Shown here: positions 57,733 to 64,000 of the stretch, piece after piece
How positions within the stretch are numbered: the stretch's first letter is position 1
Layout of the letters: the number at the start of each line of letters is the position of its first letter
NCBI RefSeq assembly: GCF_014852585.1
Contig: NZ_JACVBX010000005.1
Span: 124,001 to 188,000 of the forward strand
Source: Pseudomonas sp. PDM18
GTDB lineage: Bacteria > Pseudomonadota > Gammaproteobacteria > Pseudomonadales > Pseudomonadaceae
DNA length: 64,000 nucleotides
Direction of reading: 5' to 3'
The notes under the pieces: model-generated
What the model was told of the DNA's origin: nothing
What the model saw: the letters and a program-made list of their open reading frames with translations, nothing else
Databases searched by the model: none
Program-made: the position numbers and the translations under genes

Positions 57733-58887
57733 ATGAGCACCGAATTCTTCTGGCGACTGCCGCTGGGCAGCGACGGTCCCTATCTCGCCTCAGACAAGAA
57801 CAACCGCGGCAGCCACATCGAGCGCCCTGGCAACATCGCGCCGGGCCACCTGCCCAATGGCGAGCCGGACGGCTTCACCTACATCGACTACATCGCCCAG
57901 GTAGCCAAGGCCGCCGAGATCGCCGGCTTCGAGGGCGCGCTGCTGCCCACCGGGCCGGAGCCATGGATCGCCGCCGCCGCACTGGCCCGCGAGACCCGCC
58001 GGATCAAATTCCTGATCGCCTTCCAGGCCGCCTGGACCCTGCCCGCCTACGCCGCACAGCAGGCAGCGATCCTCCAGCACCTGTCCCGCGACCGCTTGGA
58101 GTGGAACATCATCACCGGTGGCAACCCCGCCAGCCAGCGCGCCAACGGCGACTTCCTCGAACACGACAAGCGCTACCAGCGCACCGGCGAGTTCCTCGAC
58201 ATCATCGACGGCCTGTGGAAGAACGAGCAGTTCTCCTACCAGGGCGACATCTACCAGTTGGAGAACGGCTCGCTGCCGATCGCACTGCGCAACGTGCGCA
58301 AGCCCGGCGTGTACTTCTCCGGCTTCTCGGACCCGGCGCTGGACGTCGCGGCCAGGCACGCCGATGTTTACCTGAACTGGGCCGAACCCATCGACAAGCT
58401 CAAGCCGCACCTGGAACGCGTGCGCGAGCTGGCCGACAAGCAGGGCCGCGAGATCCGCTTCGGCATCCGCATCGACCTGTTCGCCCGCGAGACCGAAGAG
58501 GCCGCCTGGAGCGAACTGCGCCGCCAGTACGAGCGCATCGACGCGCGCACCAGCGCCTTCATCAAGAACTTCGCCACCGGCTCGGATTCCGTCGGCGCCG
58601 CGCGGCAGACCGCCTACCACCAGAACGTCGAGCGCTTCGACGACCTGATCATCGGCCCCAACCTCTGGGCCGGCTTCGGCAAGGCCAAGCCGGGCCCGAC
58701 CATCGGCCTGGTGGGCAGCCACGAGAACGTCGCCGAACGCCTCGCCGAATACCGCGACGCCGGCTTCTCCACCTTCATCCTCGCCGGCAACCCGCACCTG
58801 GAAGAAGCCCTGCGCATCGGCCAGGAAGTCCTGCCGCTGGTGCAGGGCAAACGCGCCGACATCCACGAACTCAAGGCTCGCGCCTGA
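57733..58887 (+). CDS. SsuD-like FMN-dependent monooxygenase with altered pocket
   Basis: A 384-residue luciferase-like (LLM) monooxygenase closest in layout to alkanesulfonate monooxygenase SsuD: FFWRLPLGSDGPYL, EIRFGIRIDLFARET, GPNLWAGFG and AGNPHLEEALRIG all align. Several SsuD active-site positions differ, as far as I can align from memory: the Cys54 stretch is shortened (PTGPEPW), His228 is Asp, and Arg297 is Lys. It likely needs reduced FMN from a separate reductase, none of which is in view. It starts at 57733 after a sigma-54 promoter and leads the operon. A sulfone, sulfonate or sulfinate substrate other than simple alkanesulfonate is plausible. Confidence 0.88.
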   Translation: MSTEFFWRLPLGSDGPYLASDKNNRGSHIERPGNIAPGHLPNGEPDGFTYIDYIAQVAKAAEIAGFEGALLPTGPEPWIAAAALARETRRIKFLIAFQAAWTLPAYAAQQAAILQHLSRDRLEWNIITGGNPASQRANGDFLEHDKRYQRTGEFLDIIDGLWKNEQFSYQGDIYQLENGSLPIALRNVRKPGVYFSGFSDPALDVAARHADVYLNWAEPIDKLKPHLERVRELADKQGREIRFGIRIDLFARETEEAAWSELRRQYERIDARTSAFIKNFATGSDSVGAARQTAYHQNVERFDDLIIGPNLWAGFGKAKPGPTIGLVGSHENVAERLAEYRDAGFSTFILAGNPHLEEALRIGQEVLPLVQGKRADIHELKARA

Positions 58888-58904
58888 GCCACAAGGAGCT
58901 GAAC

Positions 58905-59960
58905 ATGTCCCGTCCCCTCGATACCCTCTGGTACACCCGCTGCCCGGTCCCCACCGGCCTTGGCATCGCCGTGCAGAAAGGCTGGCTGGAAGAATCCCTC
59001 GCCGAGCAGGGCACCCAGATCAAATCGCTGCGCGAGTCCGCCGACCAGGCAGTGCGCGAGTCGCACTTCGACCACACCCTGCAGAACTCGGTGCGCCACG
59101 GCGGCAATATCCCGGCCATCTGGGCCCGCGCCAGCGGCCGCGAAACTCGGGTGATCGGCCTGTCCTGGGCCGATGAGGCGCAGCTGATCCTGACCACCGC
59201 AGAGAGCGGCATCCGCACCGTGCGCGATCTGAAAGGCCGGCGCTTTGGACTGCCGGACTGGAGCGGCGCGCAGATCGACTTCACCCGCGCCCAGGCCATC
59301 CGCGGCCTGGAAAACGCCCTGCGCCTGGAAGGCCTGGAAGTGCGCGACCTGGAGCTGGTGGACTTCGGCCTCAAGGGCACCTTCAGCGACGAGGCGCCAG
59401 GCAACATCGTCGGCATCACCGGCCACGGCGGCAGCCGCCGGCGCAGCCAGAACCCGGAGCTGGTCGGCCTGCTGCGCGGCGAAGTGGACGCGATCTTCCT
59501 CAAGGGCGCCCACGCCGTGCAGCTGGCGCAGCAGTTCGGCCTGCACACGGTGATCGACACCGGCGCGCACCCGGAGCCGCTGATCCGCTCCAACAACGGC
59601 ACGCCGCGCACCCTGAGCGTCGACCTCAACCTGCTGGAACAGCACCCCGACGCTGCCACCGCGATCCTCGCCTCGGTATTGCGCGCCGAAGACTGGGCGC
59701 ACCAGCACCCGGACGACACCCGCCGCTACCTGGCGCGGGAAACCAACAGCAGCGAGTTCTGGGTCGCCACCGCCTACGGCGAGGATGCCCACCTGCGCCT
59801 GCGCACTAACCTCGAGGAGGGTTCGATCCTCGCCCTGCAGGACTTCACCGACTTCCTGCAACGCTGGAACTTCATCCCGGCGCGCTTCGACGTGCGCGAG
59901 TGGATCGACCCGCGCCCGCTGGAAGCCCTGCGCAGCCGCCTGGCACAGAAGACTGGCTGA
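58905..59960 (+). CDS. DszB-like sulfinate desulfinase with complete catalytic triad
   Basis: A 351-residue NMT1/periplasmic-binding fold protein without any signal peptide, so it is cytosolic. It aligns with DszB, the hydroxybiphenyl-sulfinate desulfinase: DTLWYTRCPVPTGL matches DszB DTLTYSNCPVPN (catalytic Cys27 there, Cys13 here); HF in ESHFDH matches His60 (His54 here); and VRHGGNIP matches TRFGGEIP (Arg70, here Arg64). The His-to-Arg spacing of ten residues is identical. It should release sulfite from a sulfinate. Automatic pipelines would probably call it an ABC binding protein. It follows the monooxygenase gene by 17 bases (AAGGAGCTGAAC ribosome site). Confidence 0.8.
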   Translation: MSRPLDTLWYTRCPVPTGLGIAVQKGWLEESLAEQGTQIKSLRESADQAVRESHFDHTLQNSVRHGGNIPAIWARASGRETRVIGLSWADEAQLILTTAESGIRTVRDLKGRRFGLPDWSGAQIDFTRAQAIRGLENALRLEGLEVRDLELVDFGLKGTFSDEAPGNIVGITGHGGSRRRSQNPELVGLLRGEVDAIFLKGAHAVQLAQQFGLHTVIDTGAHPEPLIRSNNGTPRTLSVDLNLLEQHPDAATAILASVLRAEDWAHQHPDDTRRYLARETNSSEFWVATAYGEDAHLRLRTNLEEGSILALQDFTDFLQRWNFIPARFDVREWIDPRPLEALRSRLAQKTG

Positions 59961-59999
59961 ACAACGTCACGAGGGCGAATCCCTCTGTTTCCCGACCTG

Positions 60000-60022
60000 G
60001 CCCCCGCGCGACGGCGCGGGGG
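60000..60022 (+). terminator. Attenuator-like hairpin between the desulfinase paralogues
   Basis: GCCCCCGCGC-GAC-GCGCGGGGGC followed by CTTTCAT, in the 84-base gap between the two paralogues. The T-tract is short, so partial termination or mRNA protection is likelier than a full stop. Confidence 0.5.
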
Positions 60023-60044
60023 CTTTCATCCCTGACGGACACCC

Positions 60045-61100
60045 ATGAGCACACCGCTGGAAACCCTCTGGTACACCCACAGCCCCGTTCCCACGGGTCT
60101 CGGCATCGCCGTCGAGTCCGGGCGCCTGGCCCAGGCCTTCCGCCCCTTCGGCACGCGCATCCAGTCGCTGCGCGAGTCGTCCGAACGCGAGGTGCGCGAG
60201 GCGCACTTCGATCATCACCTGCCCTACTCCGTACGCCACGGCGGCAACATCCCGGCCATCTGGGCCCGCGCCAGCGGCGCGCGCACGCGGGTGGTCGGGC
60301 TGTCGTGGAGCGACGAGGTTCAGCTCATCGTCAGCGCCCCGGACAGCGGCGTGCGCAGTATCCGCGACCTGCGCCACCGGCGCTTCGGCCTGCCGAAGTG
60401 GGCCAACGTGCAGATCGACTTCACCCGCGCCCAGTCCCTGCGCGGCCTGGAAAACGCCCTGCGCCTGGAAGGCCTGGAGGTACGCGACGTCGAGCTGGTG
60501 GACTACCCCTACGGCGGCACCTTCAGCGACGACCCGGTACGCCACGTGTTCGGCGCCCAGGTGGCGCTCAAGGGCAACCGCGTGGTGCAGCGCAACAACG
60601 AGCTGATCGGGCTGCTGCGCGGCGACATCGACGCCATCTTCCTCAAGGGCGCCCACGGCCTGCAGCTGGCCCACGAATTCGGCCTGCATGTGGTGCTGGA
60701 CGTCGGCTCGCACCCCGAGCCGCTGGTGCGTTCCAACATCGGCACGCCGCGCACCCTGACCGTCGACCAGCAACTGCTGGATGAGCATTTCGATGCCGCT
60801 GTGCTGGTGCTCGACACTGTGCTGCGTGCCGAGCAATGGGCCTGGGCGCACCCCGAGGAGACCCGCCGCTTCCTCGCCCGCGAGCTGAACACCAGCGAGT
60901 TCTGGGTCGCCAGCGCCTATGGCGAGGACGCCCACCTGCGCCTGCAGACCAACCTGGCGGAGCGCTCGGTCAACGCCCTGCGCGATCTCACCGCCTTCCT
61001 CCAGCGCTGGGAGTTCATCGGTACCGATTTCAGCGTCGACGACTGGATCGACCCGCGCCCGCTGGAAGCCCTGCTGGGGAAGATCGATGTCGCCATCTAG
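60045..61100 (+). CDS. DszB-like paralogue with Cys-to-Ser change
   Basis: A 351-residue tandem paralogue of the desulfinase at 58905–59960, exactly the same length and highly similar throughout (QIDFTRAQ, LENALRLEGLEVRD, FLKGAH, IDPRPLEAL shared). The catalytic Cys13 is Ser here (YTHSPVPTGL); His54 and Arg64 are kept. In DszB the Cys-to-Ser change abolishes activity (family knowledge). It has no signal peptide. It may bind substrate without cleaving, form a hetero-oligomer with its paralogue, act on another substrate, or be a relic. Its stop overlaps the next gene by 14 bases. Confidence 0.8.
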   Translation: MSTPLETLWYTHSPVPTGLGIAVESGRLAQAFRPFGTRIQSLRESSEREVREAHFDHHLPYSVRHGGNIPAIWARASGARTRVVGLSWSDEVQLIVSAPDSGVRSIRDLRHRRFGLPKWANVQIDFTRAQSLRGLENALRLEGLEVRDVELVDYPYGGTFSDDPVRHVFGAQVALKGNRVVQRNNELIGLLRGDIDAIFLKGAHGLQLAHEFGLHVVLDVGSHPEPLVRSNIGTPRTLTVDQQLLDEHFDAAVLVLDTVLRAEQWAWAHPEETRRFLARELNTSEFWVASAYGEDAHLRLQTNLAERSVNALRDLTAFLQRWEFIGTDFSVDDWIDPRPLEALLGKIDVAI

Positions 61101-62304
61101 CCCGGCGCGGCCCGCCGCCTTCTTGATCAACTTCATGCTGCTGGCGGCGTTCAGCGGCGCCACCATCGGCATGGCGAAGATCGTCACCACGCTCTACGCC
61201 ATCAGCATCGGCGCCAACGCCATGCAGATCGGCATCATCTCGGCCATGGAGGCCCTCGGCATGGTGGTCCTCACCCTGCCGGCCGGCTTCGTCATCGCCC
61301 GCTTCGGCGCGCGCCGCGTGTACTTCCTCGCCAGCCTCGGGCCGATGCTGCTGAACCTGGCCATCCCACTCTTTGGCGGCTGGCTGTGGCTAGCCTTCGC
61401 ACGCCTGCTGATCGGCCTGTGCATCCCCTTCCGTATCGTCGCCATGAACAGCGCCTTCCTCCGTCAGCTCAAGCGCATCGGCAACGACAAGGCCGGCTGG
61501 TACCGCGGCTCGCTGACCTTAGGCATGGGCCTGCTCGGCCCGCTGCTGGGCAACTGGCTGAGCGGCGCGGCGAGCTTCACCTGGGGCTTTGCCGCCATCG
61601 GCCTGTGCTTCGGCCTGATGGCCTTCTACAGCCTCGGTTTCTGGGAAGGCGAGGCGCCCAGCGATGACGTGCCCGTGGCCGCCGCCACCGGCGGGTTGCT
61701 GCAACAGGTCAGCGCCATGCTGGCCAACGTCGAGATCGCCGAGAGCTGCCTGGTCGAGCTGCTCAGCGCCGCCACCAGCGCGCTGTTCGGCACCTTCATC
61801 CTGCTGCTGGCGATGGACGTCGCCGGCCTTTCGCAAGGCCAGGCGGTGAGCCTGGTGATGATCCAGGGCCTGGCCTCGGTGCTCGGCCTGTTCGGTTTCG
61901 GCTACCTGATCGAACGCAGCGGCCGGCGCCTGGCCTACGTCGGCAGCCTCAGCGCAGCGCTGGCCGCCCTGCTGCTGCTTGGCGTCGCCCGCGACTACTG
62001 GCTGCTGGCCCTGGGCGGCGTGCTGCTCAGCGCGGCGGCGGCGCTCATCCACCTGGTGAACATGGCCCAACTGGGCGAGCACGCCATGGACAAGAGCAAG
62101 ATTTCCGGGCTGTTCAACCTCGCCTCCATGTCCGGCAGTTTTTCCGGCGCGCTGCTGGGCGGGGCGATCAGCCACTTCGTCGGGCTGGGCAACCTGTTCC
62201 TCTGCTGGATTCCCCTGGTGCTGCTGGCCGCGCTGTTCTGCTGGCAACGCAAACAGCGCCGCCAGAACGCCGGGCCGCTGCTCGGGCAGGAGGTTGAGAC
62301 ATGA
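61087..62304 (+). CDS. MFS transporter
   Basis: A 405-residue major facilitator protein with 12 predicted helices. The loop 2–3 motif region is GFVIARFGARRVYF, and a second half starts after a polar loop (EGEAPSDDVP). The start at 61087 lies inside the end of the desulfinase paralogue. An MFS carrier within an ABC-importer operon is unusual. It may export a desulfurized product or take up a further substrate. No drug-resistance signature is clear. Confidence 0.87.
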   Translation: MSPSSPARPAAFLINFMLLAAFSGATIGMAKIVTTLYAISIGANAMQIGIISAMEALGMVVLTLPAGFVIARFGARRVYFLASLGPMLLNLAIPLFGGWLWLAFARLLIGLCIPFRIVAMNSAFLRQLKRIGNDKAGWYRGSLTLGMGLLGPLLGNWLSGAASFTWGFAAIGLCFGLMAFYSLGFWEGEAPSDDVPVAAATGGLLQQVSAMLANVEIAESCLVELLSAATSALFGTFILLLAMDVAGLSQGQAVSLVMIQGLASVLGLFGFGYLIERSGRRLAYVGSLSAALAALLLLGVARDYWLLALGGVLLSAAAALIHLVNMAQLGEHAMDKSKISGLFNLASMSGSFSGALLGGAISHFVGLGNLFLCWIPLVLLAALFCWQRKQRRQNAGPLLGQEVET

Positions 62305-63059
62305 GCCGAACATTCGATCGCCTGAGCTGGTTCGCCTCGCCGCTGCTTCTGCTGCTGGCCTGGTTCGTCGCCGCCCGCGCCGGCTGGTTCCCGCCTCAAC
62401 TGCTGGTGCCACCGGCGGAAGTCTGGGCCAGCTTCCAGGACCTGCTGGCCAGCGGCGAGCTGCGCGAGCACGTGGTGAACAGCCTGTCGCGCCTGGCTAT
62501 CGGCTTCACCATCGGCGCCGTCGGCGGGCTGCTGTTCGGCACCGCCATGGCCCTGTCGAAGACCGTGGAAGCCTACTGCGCGCCACTCTTCCACACCCTG
62601 CGCCAGGTGCCGTCGATCGCGCTGATCCCGATGTTCATCCTGTTCTTCGGCGTGGAGGAAACCTTCAAGGTGCTGATCGTCACCAAGGCCGCCTTCTTCC
62701 CCGTGGCCCTCGCGGCGAGCGAGGGTGTGAAAGGCATTCCGCGCGGCTACTTCGAAGTTGCCAGCGTGTACCGTCTGCCGCTCTGGAGCCTGTTGCGCGA
62801 CGTCGCCTTCCCCGCTGCCGCGCCCCCCATCGTCACCGGCCTGCGCATCAGCCTGAGCCGCGCCTGGATGGTGCTGGTAGCCGCCGAACTGCTCGCCGCC
62901 GACAGTGGCCTGGGGCAGATGATCGAGCTGAGCCGGCAGATGCTGCGCATCGACATCGTGATGGTCGGCGTGGTGGTCACCGGGGCCATCGGCTTCGTCC
63001 TCGACTTTGCCTTCCGCCTGCTGGAGAAGCGCCTGCTGCGTTGGAGACCGACGCCATGA
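62301..63059 (+). CDS. SsuC-type ABC permease 1
   Basis: A 252-residue inner-membrane permease with about six helices and the EAA loop GYFEVASVYRLPLWSLLRDV near 153. It is similar to SsuC/TauC permeases for sulfonates. Its ATG overlaps the MFS stop (ATGA) and its own stop overlaps the next permease (ATGA). It forms a transporter with the second permease, the ATPase and the binding protein at 55507. Confidence 0.9.
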   Translation: MSRTFDRLSWFASPLLLLLAWFVAARAGWFPPQLLVPPAEVWASFQDLLASGELREHVVNSLSRLAIGFTIGAVGGLLFGTAMALSKTVEAYCAPLFHTLRQVPSIALIPMFILFFGVEETFKVLIVTKAAFFPVALAASEGVKGIPRGYFEVASVYRLPLWSLLRDVAFPAAAPPIVTGLRISLSRAWMVLVAAELLAADSGLGQMIELSRQMLRIDIVMVGVVVTGAIGFVLDFAFRLLEKRLLRWRPTP

Positions 63060-63817
63060 TCCGTTTGCTCAAGAGTCTTCGTGGGCTGGTCCTGCCAGCC
63101 CTGCTGATCGCCGCCTGGCACTGGCAGTCGCAACAGGGCGCCAGCGCGGCCTACGCCTTCGTGCCGCTGGAGCGCATCGGCGCCGGCCTGGTCGAGCTGA
63201 TCCGCACCGGCGAACTGTGGCTGAGCGTTTCCGCCAGCCTGCAACGCACCTGCCTCGGCCTGTTGCTGGGCGTGCTCGCCGGCTTCGCGCTGGGCGCCGG
63301 CATGGCGCTGTCGCGACCACTGGAGCGGCTGTTCGCACCGCTCTACCACACGATCCGCCAGGTACCGATCCTCGGCCTGATCCCGCTGATCGCCCTGTGG
63401 TTCGGCAGCGGCGAGCCGTCCAAGGTGCTGATCGTCAGCCTCGCCGCCTTCTACCCGATGACGCTGAACGCCTTCGAGGGCTTCCGCGACGTGGAGAAGC
63501 GCTACCGCGAAGTCGGCCGCCTGTACGCCTTCGGCCCCTGGCAGCAGTTCCGCGAAGTGCTGCTGCCCGGCGCGCTGCCCAGCCTGAGCAACGGCGTGCT
63601 GCACGCGCTGGCCTTCGCCTGGGTCAGCTCGGTGGGCTGCGAGCTGTTCCTCTCCACCGGCATGGGCCTGGGCAACCTGATGATGAACGCCGAGACCGGC
63701 TCGCGCATGGAGATCGTGGTGATCGGCGTGCTCAGCATCGGCCTGCTCGGCTACGCCATGAACCAGCTGTTCGCCCGCGCCGCGCGCCACCTGCTGCGCT
63801 GGCGCAACCTGCGCTGA
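63056..63817 (+). CDS. SsuC-type ABC permease 2
   Basis: A 253-residue permease of the same family as the preceding one, with EAA loop RYREVGRLYAFGPWQQFREV near 147. Having two different SsuC-type permeases suggests a heterodimeric channel; E. coli SsuC is a homodimer. The ATG at 63056 overlaps the previous stop by four bases. Confidence 0.9.
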   Translation: MIRLLKSLRGLVLPALLIAAWHWQSQQGASAAYAFVPLERIGAGLVELIRTGELWLSVSASLQRTCLGLLLGVLAGFALGAGMALSRPLERLFAPLYHTIRQVPILGLIPLIALWFGSGEPSKVLIVSLAAFYPMTLNAFEGFRDVEKRYREVGRLYAFGPWQQFREVLLPGALPSLSNGVLHALAFAWVSSVGCELFLSTGMGLGNLMMNAETGSRMEIVVIGVLSIGLLGYAMNQLFARAARHLLRWRNLR

Positions 63818-63837
63818 ACCCTCTGCCATGAGTGCTT

Positions 63838-64000
63838 CAATCATGAACGCGATCCTCGACCCCGCCCTCCTTCCGGCCCAGCAGGCGCAACACGGCGCGC
63901 TGGCCATCCAGGGCCTGAGCAAGGCCTACGCCATCGACGGCCGCAGCCTGCCGGTGCTGGAAGACATCAACCTGGACGTGCGCCCCGGCGAGTTCGTCAG
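63838..64000 (+). CDS. SsuB-type ABC ATPase, 3' end beyond the window
   Basis: The first 54 codons of an ATP-binding protein: after a short extension comes ALAIQGLSKAYAIDGRSLPVLEDINLDVRPGEFV, the opening strands of SsuB/TauB ATPases just ahead of Walker A, which is outside the window. A second ATG at 63853 is also possible as start. It completes the importer. Confidence 0.85.

Noticed and set aside
58905-59960. Annotation as a periplasmic ABC substrate-binding protein
   Set aside because: It lacks any signal peptide and keeps the DszB catalytic residues; the real binding protein of the cluster is at 55507–56583.

Overview
This is a GC-rich stretch of a Pseudomonas chromosome. From about 13 kb to 44.6 kb the gene order is that of the P. 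aeruginosa ubiD–rho–trxA–ppx–ppk–hemB … algP–algQ–dsb … hemYXDC–algR–fimS–argH block (synteny recalled from memory, not searched). REP-type hairpins of the 'tgtaggagcgagcttgctcgcgaa' kind, typical of Pseudomonas, are scattered between genes. I see no phage, insertion sequence or CRISPR array. The P. nitroreducens / P. citronellolis side of the P. aeruginosa group would fit, but the species is inference.

Layout. (1) 1–1521: a FliL-like protein running off the left edge and a quinone oxidoreductase. (2) 1522–2292: a non-coding island packed with nested palindromic repeats. (3) 2293–12016: an accessory catabolic module on the minus strand. In transcription order it holds a polyamine-type ABC transporter (ATPase, two permeases, binding protein), an amidase-signature hydrolase, malonyl-CoA decarboxylase and malonyl-CoA synthetase, with a divergent LysR-type regulator. 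I infer that it imports an amide-linked malonyl compound, frees malonate, activates it to malonyl-CoA and decarboxylates that to acetyl-CoA. (4) 12097–44620: the conserved core. It covers ubiquinone synthesis, transcription termination, redox, polyphosphate, heme synthesis and alginate/virulence regulation (AlgP, AlgQ, AlgR, FimS), plus membrane proteins of the DedA, sterol-desaturase, FTR1, LysE, TerC and MscS families. (5) 44625–52922: a pseudo-receiver/HDOD protein, the gabD–gabT GABA pathway, tRNA-Arg(CCG), two lipoproteins, a small acidic protein, a CBS protein and a phosphoesterase.

(6) 53016–64000 is the most novel part: an organosulfur scavenging cluster that continues off the right edge. 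It contains a TonB-dependent receptor, a periplasmic sulfonate/taurine-type binding protein, a degenerate class II aldolase-like protein on the opposite strand, an SsuD-like flavin monooxygenase, two signal-less proteins resembling the sulfinate desulfinase DszB, an MFS transporter, two SsuC-type permeases and the start of an SsuB-type ATPase. The first DszB-like protein keeps the catalytic Cys/His/Arg set; its tandem paralogue has Ser in place of Cys. Three promoter regions in this cluster have sigma-54 -24/-12 elements, IHF-like sites and a shared palindrome TGCTGC-N4-GCAGCA. This suggests one enhancer-binding activator, not encoded here, drives the whole cluster, probably under sulfur limitation.
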